NCBI GenBank assembly: GCA_963920635.1
Contig: OY987300.1
Coordinates: 59,930,915-59,994,914 of the forward strand
Direction of reading: 5' to 3'
Length of the DNA: 64,000 nt
From: Pseudeuparius sepicola
Taxonomy: Eukaryota > Arthropoda > Insecta > Coleoptera > Anthribidae
Every line of letters begins with the position of its first letter. Position 1 is the stretch's first letter. A model generated the notes under the pieces. The model ran no database searches. It was not told where the DNA came from and saw nothing but the letters and a program-made list of their open reading frames with translations. Made by a program: the position numbers and the translations under genes. Positions 48,101 to 55,554 of the stretch are shown here, one piece after another.

Positions 48101-51100
48101 TTTGATCTAGTTTTTTTTAACGATAGCTCATCAAAAACTGCACTTTAGGGCAAAACTCCACATTTTATTACAAAAAAAAATCAAGGCCTACTACGACATA
48201 TTTTTTAGGTCAATATTTAAAATATTATTTTTAACTGTGAAATATTTAAACAGCAGGCGATAGGATCTGGCAAATTTCAATTTTTGAAAGTAATGCAAAC
48301 GTCAGTTAAAGAAAACAGACTGGCGAAAATAACGGGATGAGCACTGAAGCTCTGAAGAAAGTTCAGTTATTTTCAGGCATTGTAGGACTGCTGACCTACT
48401 AACTATAACCTCTAGCATAGAAGAATCTACTAAGATTCTTCTATGCCTCTAGTACGTAAAATCATAGAAGAATCTACTTCTATGGTAAAATCGCATTAAT
48501 TCTATACCACAAGAGAACGTTGATTATAAGTTCGAAATGATTATTAAATAAAACCACAAACAAAAAAGTAAATACACCTAATAAATTATAGAATAAGGAT
48601 ATCTCGTGTATGTTTTAAGATGATACAAGATGGAACTTTTAGTGGCTTTGCAGTCACATTGGTCTTTAAAGAAAACTATTTGTTAATTGCCAAGCTTTCG
48701 GAATTGTTTATTCCTTCTTCAGGACAGCTAAAATATGTTTAACTAATTTATACATATTATATAATATAAAATTTTACTTACTTAACGCTAGATTTGTTTT
48801 CAAATCCATGACAAAGAACCCCGCACGAAATACAGGGGAAAATAGCTCTCTGCCAATTTTGATAATTTTTTGGGATATTGTAGTACAAGTCACTATAAGT
48901 TACACGTGCAAGTTTAAATTAGTTTCTATGTCTAGTTTCGGAGATATGAATTTTTGAAAATCATAAAAGTTGCTGTTTTGCTAAAACATAGTAAGGTTCG
49001 CTTATCGTAAAGTAGGTGGAAAACCGCATATCTATAATAGTCACGCACGGTTTATGGTCAAGCGGTTGTTAACGGCGCAATTGTTTTGCGCTGCAAGATC
49101 ATATTATTAGAAATAAGTTTGGATAAAATTTTCTATAGAATGTCAATTTTCAATATTTATATTTCAAAAACCAGACATAGAAAATCAATGAAACACACGA
49201 GTGTTGTAGGGTAATTTACTTTAAAGTATAACTGAAATATATGATATGAAATTGTCAGATCCATTCAAGAATAATTATTAACAAACATATATATTAGGGG
49301 TAAAACCTATTTCAACTAATATTTGTAAACACCCCCTGTATAAAATGCGATTGTAACTTTTTGTAGATAATTATATTAAGCAATTACTATAAGCCTTCCT
49401 TAAGTAGTTTTGGCTTCAAAGCTGATTTATTGTATCAAAAAGGTTTTAAGTGACTAATGTTAAAAACATGAAGTATAAAAAACAAACTTTTTAAAAAAAT
49501 TAGTGTTTTGGAAGAAAGTCAAAACTTTTAAAGAAAATTATTCTTGTCACAAGAAAAGATTCTCAATAGAGATATTTTTAATGAAAAATGTTCAGTCCCA
49601 CTAATTGGGACCAATGATAAAAATTGGCGAAATATGCTAAATTGTCGCTATTTTTGACCCACTCTGTACAATAGGCGGCTTCTCTTGTCTTAACGACCGA
49701 CTGACTGACATGTCACTTGACTTCCTTTAAACCAGCAATGCTATTATTTTGTTACTAATCATCTAAAAAGTAATACTTTTGGATAAGTGAGCCTTACTAT
49801 GTTTTTTTTGGCAAAACAGCCATTTTTATGATTTGCAAAAATTCATATCTCCGAAACTAGACATAGAAACTAATTTAAACTTGCACGTGTAACTTATAGT
49901 GACTTGTACTACAATATCCCAAAAAATTATCAAAATTGTCAGAGAGCCATTTTCCCCTGTACCTATTTGGTGCGGGGTTCTTTATGATAAAAAATCTTCA
50001 GATGTATTTTCTACAAGACTTAAAATTTGAAATGTTGAAATTTTTTTAAAAGATAGCTAAAAATTACTTTCATTATAAACAACGTATTTATATTATGGAA
50101 GACTCGATAAAAATTAGTCAATTTACATTTGTTTTTCGATATTTGTTTGCAAAATGTTTAAATATGTCTAATTAGGTTATTATTTTAAGTATTTTAGATT
50201 ATAAATAGAAATAATCTCATATAGGTATCTAAATTTCAAACTCGGGATGAATGACACACAAATGACTTTTTGTCATACGCTCCCAAAATAGCTATTTTAC
50301 GGACTCATTTAAATCCGTAAAATGCTTCTTTTTCAGCCTACTCCCTAAATGAATGAATGACAAAATTATCAAATAAACAAACTTGTTGCTACGATGTCAA
50401 TTTCTAAGCCAACTTTTTCGAACATTATTATTTCAAAAATTATGGAAAATTTGCAAATTTAAGCGTTCTGAAGAATTGCTAAAAGCGTAGGTATAATAAA
50501 ATTTTGGGAGCGTATGACAAAAAATAGTGTTTATCACAAGTACCTAAATGAAGTTTTTCAGGACTCATCTGCTATTCGGACTCGGCTAACGCCTCGTCCG
50601 GAAACACGTACCTACTTGTAACAAAAATAACTATTTTTATTGGAAATGTTGATCATAATTATGTCAACAGGGCAAATCGGTATGGAAAATGTGACAGGAT
50701 ATTTCAATTTTGTTAAAAAAATTGCTCAAAAAGAAAGACAAATTAAATTTAATGCGACAGCTTAAGATGACTTCAAAAGTTAACAATTTCAACCTGTTCT
50801 ACTCGTTAAAAAAATGTCTGAGTGTTCCCAAAATAACTTTCAAACGGATTACAATTTCAAACGGCTTACAATTTTGTATACGTATCCTTATCTACCTAAA
50901 ATAGGACGGTTCCCATTCTTTTCGGCAAAATCGTTTTACGCGTGGAACAAAATTAGTAGATACGGCTACGGCCAATTTGAACTTGCAGTGTCTTGGGGTT
51001 TTCTGAGAGGCCATCTGGCTACATCGCTGGCCGCCAGCCGCTTTTCGTCTGCCTTTCCTTTACTGTCGGCTCTTTTGAAACGCGATGTGCGAAGCGGGAA

Positions 51101-54100
51101 AGGGCGGTGTTGCCGGATGTCGCCGGGTCTCCCTCATTTCGGCATAAAGTTCAGACGGTCTTGCAAGTTCAAATTGGCCGCAGCTGTACATAGTTTAAAG
51201 AGTCATGGAAACTAAATGAGAGTGGTTATGAGGGGATGGAAGTCTAAAAAAGTGAAAATATAATGAATAATGGATTTAAAAAGAGGAATGTGGAAGTAGT
51301 GATTCCATTTTAAGAGGTGTTCTTTAAAATCGAAGGGTAATCCAAAAACAATAACGAAACAGTGATATAGAATTTTTTTTACACGCTAGAGTGGCCAGTA
51401 TATTCTAATATTTCTATTTTTATTATAGATTTATCGTATTTTTATTTCAATCAGCACCGCTTCCACCCGAGTGGTCATTTTAAAAACCATAAGGTTGGAC
51501 TGTGAGTTTAGCCATTTTACAAAATCGAAGATGTTGGACGATGTGTTTAAAAGTCCATATTTTATTTTTTTTAATCTCAACGAATAGATTAAAAAAAAAG
51601 TATACAAAACTACGAATGTGAAAGCTGTTTTCTTGTAGTGCACAGTAGTGTACTATATGCTAACACGTTTTATTAACATCATTTTAGACATAAGTTATAT
51701 TAAACAGTCGCTCTGATATGCTCCACTCGTGTAATAAGTAATCATATTTAGGCAGAAGCGGAGCGTAGGGAAGAGAACGAGTGTCTAGAGGAGTTTGTAA
51801 AAGGCCAAGACAAAATATGACTAGACAAAAAGTTTGCTGTTTGTAAATTCGACTGGATTGCCACATGCAGGAACACCCAAATTATTATACTAATCCGAGA
51901 TATGTGATAAATTACTATCGAACTTAATTTTTTTTAACTTTTTGGGCAAGGTGTATAATTTATCTTAAATGACAATCTATATGTAGGCCTAGATATTTTA
52001 ATATCATTTTCGTGATTATTTACTGTGATGCTATTGTAGCTGGAAAACGGTACAAATTTTGTTTTGGAGACATTGATGTAAGTAGCTTAGTTGTAAAGTA
52101 ATCACAAATTATTTTAAAATCTTTTCGACTTTTCGTTTTAGGTGCTGCCAAAGAAATGGATTTTCGTACAAAACTACGTACCACCTCGCCTTTCTTAGGT
52201 AAGTGGAAAAGTTCATTTAAACAGTGTCTGCCTGAAAGTTGGACACAAATGGGAATTATCTTTATTTGAAGTTTCTCAAAAAAAAATTCTTGATAAAAGT
52301 TGGTGCTTGTGCTTAAACTCAAAATCCACCCGCAAAAATTTTAAAATTTCTATTCGTATACAGGGAAGGTTGAAAAATATGAAAATTCCTCAAGTGTAAA
52401 GTACCCTTATTTTTAGAACTACAGCAGTACGACACTAAGAAAAGTTGTTTGGAATCCCAAGACAATGTCACAATGCCACATACTCAACAGAAGAAGAAAA
52501 ATCACACTTTCGCATTTTTTATTCACCACGCTTTATAATAAATAATATTATCTATATATTTTGAGGCACTTCTTCGAGCATGACAGTACGATACCAACGA
52601 TTTTTATTTACGTTCAACTAGCATCTTAAAAACACTTAATAACTGAAACTTCTGCAAAGTTTTTCGTTTTTTTGTGTCCAGGTAAAATACTACTACAAAT
52701 TCAAACATAACAGCAACTAATCTGTGCAACACAAAATATTTTAATACAGCAACAATTTAAGATTGAGTTATTTAATAAACGATAATTCAACAATAAAATC
52801 ATGAGACTATTGTTCTTCGGTTCATTTCGGTATATACGTTTTGTAACATCTGTTTCACACACAGATTAGTTGCTAGGTTGAAATTGTAGGAGTATTTTAC
52901 CTGGACACAAAAAACGACAAACTCTGCAGAACTTTCAGTTATTAAGTGTTTTTAAGATGCTAGTTGAACGTAAATAAAAAATCATTGGCATCGTACTGTC
53001 ATGCTCGAAGATGTGCCTCAAAATACATATATAATATTATCTATTATACAGCGTGGTGAATAAAAAATGAGAAAGTGTGATTTTTCTTCTTTTTGAGTAG
53101 GTGGCTGTGAATTCATATTTGACATTGTCTTGGGATTCCAAACTTTTCTTAGTGCCATTCTGCTGTAGTTCTAAAAATAAGGGTACTTTACTCTTGAGGA
53201 ATTTTCATATTTTTCAACCTTCCCTGTATACGAATAAAAATTTCAAAATTTCTACGGGTGGATTTTAAGTTTAAACACAAGCACCAACTTTTATCAAGAA
53301 TAATTGTTTTTGAGAAACTTCAAATAAAGAAAATTCCCATTTGTGTCCAACTTTCTGGCAGACACTGTATAACTGTCCATAATTTTAGGTCCACAAATAT
53401 GGATATTGTAGGTTTCTTTTCATCTACTTTTTGTATATTCTTGAGATCAAGTCAGCTCTTGCATCTTGGGTGGACTTCTGAAGCCATATTGCTTCCTAGA
53501 TAGTCCTTTGGTTTTGTTCTATATGCAATCTATTAAGCGTTGTTTGATTGTCTTCTCTACTATTTTGGAGAAGACAGTAGACAAATGAAAAAGTATTACA
53601 GACACAAAAAAAATTATAAGAAAAAGTTGACCAGAACGTCATCATCTAAAACTTTTATTGAGGTCATTTAAAAAAAATGTTTACAACCACTTTAGCGTGC
53701 GGAATTTTTATCATATAAGTAATGCGCTGTAACTCGTTACGTATTAGAGATACAAAAACATTTTAGAAGGAAAAGTTGTTTATAATTTGATCCCCTACAA
53801 CTTTTATTAGGGTAATTTTGCTTTTAAAAATTGTTTAGGAAACCAACCCTATTGTTTAGGAAAACCATCCTATAGCGCAAATCGTACCAGGAGTTCGAAT
53901 GTGATATTTTGGTTGGACACTCAAGAGGCAGTTTCCAAGCAAACCTGACAAAATCACAGTATTTGGATTTTTTGTGTGACCCCTATAAGCCTAGCACAAG
54001 ATTATTAGACTATCTTAGATGTTCCTTCTTCCAACTACGCTTTGCGAAGATGCGATATCGTGTGCTACTTGCGGCAGTTTCGAGATGAACTGCGCATGTC

Positions 54101-54471
54101 TGGGACCCGGGAGCCAAAGTCGAAGCGCCACCGCTAGCTTTTATATTTGAGATATAAACCCTTGGTTAAGTCCAACGGACAAAATATCAAGGCAAAAATC
54201 GGGAAGAAATATCTCCGACCGACCAGCCGACCGTTTCACAACAACTCATAAGTCGCACTCACCTCGTAATCCAGCGGTTTGACGACGACGACCACGCCGG
54301 ACGTGTGGTTCACCTGGAGGACGTCTGTGCCCTGGATGTCGTAGTATACGGGGCTGTCCTCGGGGTCGGTGCCCTGCAGCCGGTAGATGACTGTGCCGAC
54401 GGCGGTGTTCTCCGACACCACCAGGTTATTCATGTCCATCGTGAACACCGGCGGCAAGTTGGCCCGGCATG
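29981..54471 (-). CDS. Cad87A: Cadherin-87A (multi-EC, single-pass cadherin), all but the signal-peptide exon
   Basis: Twenty exons, each with GT-AG borders and compatible phases, join into about 1875 residues (Drosophila Cad87A is roughly 1975). The mature N-terminus is NLPPVFTMDMNNLVVSENTA, the first EC repeat. Thirteen EC-linker motifs of the DxNDNxP type follow (LDENDNSPEF, LDVNDEPPTF, VDINDNAPSF, TDTNDNPPIF and others), so about 14 calcium-binding cadherin repeats. One membrane helix (LAALIALLIVLFVGVVSFIV, residues about 1678-1697) precedes a tail of about 170 residues with NPLWIEQ-KLKIYEEQELTMQVF, characteristic of this family. The protein mediates calcium-dependent adhesion at epithelial surfaces. 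There is no laminin-G or EGF domain and no catenin-binding tail, which excludes classical and Fat-type cadherins; a Cry-receptor-type midgut cadherin is less likely given the tail. The signal-peptide exon was not found. Confidence 0.9.
30195..30353 (-). CDS. Cad87A: Cad87A exon: cytoplasmic tail
   Basis: EDNTYATIQHPNRRGSTHLA... DDLADYATLSG... SSLRASN; two YAT motifs and RRGS look like signalling sites. Phase 0; the donor is aat|gtatgt. Confidence 0.87.
30542..30738. repeat. 99-bp tandem duplication in a Cad87A intron
   Basis: cgttgaagtttttgatatcg starts at 30542 and 30641. The two copies differ at only a handful of bases (gggcg/gagcg, aaaat/aaagt). The duplication is recent. Confidence 0.92.
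31412..31511 (-). CDS. Cad87A: Cad87A exon: conserved cytoplasmic motif
   Basis: KLKIYEEQELTMQVFNEPDQ, then NTHNRRNSDDYVP; phase 2 to phase 0. The EEQELTMQVF core is the best-conserved part of the tail in this family. RRNS is a possible basophilic kinase site. Confidence 0.9.
31512..32958. other. Cad87A intron before the membrane exon
   Basis: It contains the inverted-repeat element listed at 31703-32465; the rest shows nothing recognisable. Confidence 0.5.
31703..32465. mobile_element. 763-bp element with CGGCACCGTCGCAAT terminal inverted repeats
   Basis: cggcaccgtcgcaattac at the left pairs with attgcgacggtgccg at the right, and the match continues over about 60 bp through ggcccggcagctg/cagctggcgagcc. 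No transposase is encoded. No target duplication is evident by eye, so the superfamily is open. Confidence 0.78.
32959..33318 (-). CDS. Cad87A: Cad87A exon: membrane segment
   Basis: The acceptor is cttctag. TDMYILSVNPTTQTIHHVPE leads to DESFDPALAALIALLIVLFV, continuing as a hydrophobic helix to VVCCCLRHW, then KKKDALIKKAIIDDL and TTTENPLWIEQ at the start of the cytoplasmic tail. The CCC next to the membrane could be palmitoylated (inference). Confidence 0.92.
33696..33871 (-). CDS. Cad87A: Cad87A exon: membrane-proximal extracellular part
   Basis: VWIFEPEQLIRVILSRPKEE... to GGRKNEEW, no EC linker motif; it corresponds to the membrane-adjacent region found in PCDH15/Cad87A-like cadherins. 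Ends in phase 2. Confidence 0.86.
33924..34147 (-). CDS. Cad87A: Cad87A exon: EC14
   Basis: Completes a Gly, then MNGSLSYYIKASNLYKYNSN... to EREAYTKIY; this is the last recognisable EC repeat. The intron before it is 53 bp and the donor is tat|gtaagt. Confidence 0.88.
34201..34765 (-). CDS. Cad87A: Cad87A exon: EC12 to EC14
   Basis: LILVARDHGFPKWFETD..., linkers LVDENDNRPEF and INDINDNIPEF, and ends AYDPDL in phase 1 (ttgg|gtaagt). 188 codons plus one base. Confidence 0.92.
34821..35018 (-). CDS. Cad87A: Cad87A exon: EC12
   Basis: NMATADYLVMTVKAEDQDQG... to GLDREENGKYE, with the calcium-binding AEDQDQGDNG and DRE motifs; 66 codons, phase 0. Confidence 0.9.
35071..35291 (-). CDS. Cad87A: Cad87A exon: EC11/EC12
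   Basis: Starts in phase 1 (Glu), then VFLLGIDTGILYPHKS..., linker VVNVNDHKPVF, and ends PNATVEILE. Flanked by 57- and 52-bp introns. Confidence 0.9.
35349..36471 (-). CDS. Cad87A: Cad87A largest exon: EC8 to EC11
   Basis: 1123 bp, 374 codons plus one base. It starts VMEDANVGTVIHTLIALDPD and includes linkers ITDVNDSPPMF, INLNDNDPMF and INDVNDNAPKF, with DxD calcium motifs such as KASDRDADEYG. It ends in phase 1. Confidence 0.93.
36472..37845. other. Cad87A intron with a dispersed repeat
   Basis: 36958-37143 is a diverged copy of 41210-41450. Shared blocks are ataataata, tctcacccccacaatactt/cttaccctcacaatactt, ccccagaagcaac and gatagaactaggaaa. No coding sequence is seen. Confidence 0.6.
37846..38135 (-). 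CDS. Cad87A: Cad87A exon: EC7
   Basis: EMILQVKATDADTGINAE..., LDFDRRNTYNIEII, and the linker INTNDKLPYFTPGTQKAE; phase 1 to phase 0. The intron before it is 57 bp. Confidence 0.9.
38193..38316 (-). CDS. Cad87A: Cad87A exon: EC6/EC7 linker
   Basis: ASDGKYTATALVNITV, then the variant linker LDINNNSPIF and AILESVPV; ends in phase 1 (gtcg|gttagt). Only a 52-bp intron separates it from the previous exon. Confidence 0.87.
38369..38689 (-). CDS. Cad87A: Cad87A exon: EC5/EC6
   Basis: ATDDDGKGQTTIVPLKISL, TDTNDNPPIF and ...NIIPLTIM; 107 codons, phase 0 at both ends. Confidence 0.9.
38723..38998. mobile_element. ~275-bp MITE in a Cad87A intron
   Basis: cacagaatagatagcttcac pairs with gtgaagctattaattctgtg over arms of about 65 bp, continuing through aacagaagcgtccatta and its partner near 38955-38970. 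It is non-coding. Confidence 0.82.
39517..39765 (-). CDS. Cad87A: Cad87A exon: EC5
   Basis: ENYAATISEMASPGTF..., KDRDSGRFGENG, and AACDQPGQANCLDYE with two cysteines. Phase 0 at both ends, 83 codons. Confidence 0.88.
39766..40754. other. Cad87A intron with a dispersed repeat
   Basis: 40441-40610 is a copy of the repeat at 13541-13745 (ggtgcaattaagcgaactct and following blocks). The remainder is unremarkable. Confidence 0.6.
40755..41012 (-). CDS. Cad87A: Cad87A exon: EC4/EC5
   Basis: GNNAFFSLELNDISGAFSIE..., then LDYEDPNQRKFIIL and VDINDNAPSFDQ. Phase 0 at both ends, 86 codons. Confidence 0.9.
41013..42352. other. Cad87A intron with a dispersed repeat
   Basis: 41210-41450 matches 36958-37143 (see that entry). 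Trinucleotide ATA runs at 41215-41235 and 41262-41280 resemble a retroelement tail. No coding sequence is seen. Confidence 0.55.
42353..43657 (+). mobile_element. PIF/Harbinger transposon relic
   Basis: Terminal inverted repeats agcctgttttacat (42353) and atgtaaaacaggct (to 43657) enclose a 1.3-kb element. Next to them are subterminal repeats of atgaattaattcatgaa and ttcatgaagaaattt type. Between them lies a piece of Harbinger nuclease. The 3-bp target duplication expected for this superfamily is not clear (ATA versus GTA). Confidence 0.72.
42575..42733 (+). pseudogene. Harbinger (DDE_Tnp_4) nuclease C-terminal fragment
   Basis: FNYRLSRARRVGTYLELAKR and, after it, TTINLNMEKVQTITLACCTLHN match the C-terminal block of HARBI1-type transposases (YRLSRARRVVEN..., ...A.C.LHN). 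The catalytic domain upstream is missing, and a few residues are lost after RRV. The fragment is non-functional. Confidence 0.72.
44016..44326 (-). CDS. Cad87A: Cad87A exon: EC3/EC4
   Basis: Starts in phase 1, completing an Asn, then PMEYFLLDSYTGELRTAKPL, LDVNDEPPTF and ends VTDPDE. GC-rich exon. Confidence 0.9.
44742..45782 (+). mobile_element. P-like non-autonomous transposon with 9-bp target duplication
   Basis: cgaggcctacgataaagaca (44742) pairs with tgtctttatcgttggcctcg (to 45782), with inverted similarity over about 65 bp (ggccatggcgc, cacgtgacca, cttagtcc). Both ends are flanked by caataggcg (44733-44741 and 45783-45791), a perfect 9-bp duplication. The interior is GC-rich in part and carries a THAP-domain fragment. 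THAP plus TIRs points to the P superfamily (usually 8 bp); 9 bp would also suit a Mutator-like element. Confidence 0.85.
45289..45372 (+). pseudogene. THAP-domain fragment
   Basis: Inside the element, one frame reads NVTITTFALPRDENLRQKWI, then RQIPTEI-stop. The pattern F-x-F/L-P-x-D-E-x-L-R-x-x-W-I/L-x-x-I-P is the conserved core of the THAP zinc-coordinating DNA-binding domain, found at the N-terminus of P-element transposases. The leading cysteines are not in the same frame, and the C-terminal half is absent. Confidence 0.65.
45792..46401. other. Cad87A intron sequence
   Basis: No recognisable element. Confidence 0.5.
46402..46594 (-). CDS. Cad87A: Cad87A exon: EC2/EC3
   Basis: DGELTSTTPVKVYVGDVQ then DTPPYFVGNLSAEV... 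to IVYDLVD; ends in phase 1 (gaca|gtaagt). The linker is the degenerate VGDVQDTPPYF. Confidence 0.88.
46595..47184. other. Cad87A intron sequence
   Basis: A tcaccctgtatgg motif near 47031 is a possible transposon end; no partner was found. No coding sequence is seen. Confidence 0.45.
47185..47445 (-). CDS. Cad87A: Cad87A exon: EC2
   Basis: Eighty-seven codons, TPYEIRVDEDTEIG... to YEFLLKAS, with two cysteines (DCINLPEFENAC) that could pair. Phase 0 at both ends. Confidence 0.88.
47534..47665 (-). CDS. Cad87A: Cad87A exon: end of EC1
   Basis: Forty-four codons, ANNTLNVIVSIEDEVQ... to LDENDNSPEFVK, phase 0 at both ends. It completes EC1 after an intron of about 6.6 kb, the longest in the gene. 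Confidence 0.88.
48125..48215. repeat. Fragment of the 19.9-kb TA-flanked element
   Basis: ctttagggcaaaact and aaggcctactacgacatatt match the arm of the element at 19937-20857, in the same order. The rest of this long intron segment (47666-48800) shows nothing else except catagaagaatct/agattcttctatg palindromes at 48417-48445. Confidence 0.65.
48807..49987. mobile_element. 1.18-kb element with ~190-bp terminal inverted repeats
   Basis: acaaagaaccccgcac at the left pairs with gtgcggggttcttta at the right. The match continues through ctataagttacacgtgca, tatgtctagtttcggagat and taaggctcacttatc (imperfect) to about 49005/49785. The interior is non-coding, so the element is non-autonomous. Confidence 0.85.
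50268..50525. repeat. Short inverted-repeat element
   Basis: ttttgtcatacgctcccaaa at 50268 pairs with tttgggagcgtatgacaaaa ending at 50523. The arms are about 22 bp, perfect, and enclose about 215 bp. A ttttacgga/tccgtaaaa palindrome sits just inside the left arm. Confidence 0.75.
50961..51188. mobile_element. GC-rich 228-bp MITE
   Basis: tacggctacggccaatttga pairs with tcaaattggccgcagctgta, arms of about 28 bp including acttgca/tgcaagt. The interior (51000-51150) is markedly GC-rich against an AT-rich intron. The 133-codon open frame crossing it has no protein resemblance and runs through the terminal repeats, so it is not considered a gene. Confidence 0.75.
51189..52220. other. Cad87A intron sequence
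   Basis: AT-rich, nothing recognised. Confidence 0.5.
52221..53368. mobile_element. 1148-bp foldback with arms of over 500 bp
   Basis: It begins acagtgtctgcctgaaagtt and ends aactttctggcagacactgt. Inner landmarks pair all the way: acacaaatgggaatt/aattcccatttgtgt, tacagggaaggttgaaaaat/atttttcaaccttccctgta, and gacagtacgat/atcgtactgtc. The centre is near 52795. No coding capacity. It occupies much of the first Cad87A intron. Confidence 0.92.
53590..53980 (-). repeat. Foldback repeat, family A copy 2 (inverted relative to 5 kb)
   Basis: ctgtaactcgttacgtatta and ccctacaacttttattaggg are the reverse complement of blocks at about 5120-5260. The match extends to the caaaccaaaatatcac/aaccaaaagattacac part. 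The copies are diverged. Confidence 0.72.
54263..54471 (-). CDS. Cad87A: Cad87A exon: EC1 N-terminal part
   Basis: The acceptor is tttgcag and the donor gag|gtgagt. It starts with two bases of a split codon, then CRANLPPVFTMDMNN... and ends ...VVVVKPLDYE. It is GC-rich relative to its neighbours. The preceding exon must end in phase 1. Confidence 0.88.
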
Positions 54472-54864
54472 CTGCAAAGAAGGAGAACATGTAGGTATAG
54501 TGTGTACGAATTTATAAATATTCTGAAATAAATCAACTACCTGATAATACCCCATTGTATATAGGTATAATCCTTATAGACAAGGGTATAATATATTAAT
54601 GGGGTGCAGGGTCGGCTTAAACATTATTGAGATATTATTTATTTATTTTTATTTTTAAATAAGTAGACATTCTAAACTAAATGAAAATACAAAACAATGA
54701 ATAATAATATTTTATTAAATATATTAAATTATACAGGTACGATATAGAATTTAATAAAATACATACTTAAATTTACACATTTAGATTAAAACACAACACA
54801 ATGTAGGAGTTTTACAAATTGACTTGTCGGTATGAAGACATAATTAAATTTGGAAACCCAATTG

Positions 54865-55327
54865 AAGACCTCGGTGCAAAAACCGGACAAGTCCATAGTT
54901 TACAAGTTTTGGGAAAATGAAAAAAAAAAAAAAATAAAAACTCCCGGACTTGTCTGGTTCTTGCACACATTAATGCGAGCGGCCAAGTCCTAAAGCTATA
55001 TATCAACGTTATTCTGCTTTGGATTTGGCTGATTCTTCCACCAATCGATCGGCGATATTTTAATACATAAATGTAGTGGAAAAAGTCAATTTTACCCATA
55101 TTTATAAGTTTTGAGAAAATGAAAAAAAAAAACCCGGACTTGTCTGGTTCTTGCACCCAAGAATGCGAGCGGCCAAGTCCTTAAGCTTTATATCAACGTT
55201 ATCATGATATGGACTTGGCTCATTCTTGCACCAATCGCTCGGCGATATTTTAATACATAAATGTAGTGGAAAAAGTCAATTTTACCCAAAAGCGGACTTG
55301 TCCGGTTTTTGCACAGAGGTCTTCAGT
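54865..55327. repeat. Tandem 190-bp units framed by an inverted pair
   Basis: ccggacttgtctggttcttg starts at about 54944 and again at 55134 (period 190), with a third, shortened start at 55293. Units share gcgagcggccaagtcc, tatatcaacgttat and ttttaatacataaatgtagt. The outer pair gacctcggtgcaaaaaccgg (54869) and ccggtttttgcacagaggtc (to 55321) is inverted. It lies just after the transposase stop. A-rich runs separate units. Confidence 0.88.
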
Positions 55328-55554
55328 TGTTCCTTAGTCCATTAGTTCTGTGTCACTATCACTATTATCCTGATCTAAACCTAAACTTATTATCAGTGGT
55401 TGAACATTTGTACGCATACACATATAAGAATTTTCCACCTTAATTACATGTTGTATACAGTTTTTCCAAATGTCCGCAGAGATGTTACTACGTTTTTTTT
55501 ATTAATTCTACTACAGATATATTTAATGTGGGAGAAATATTATTTCTTCTAATA

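Noticed and set aside
50814..51215. 133-codon open frame in the first Cad87A intron
   Set aside because: It runs through both terminal repeats of a small GC-rich MITE and has no protein resemblance.
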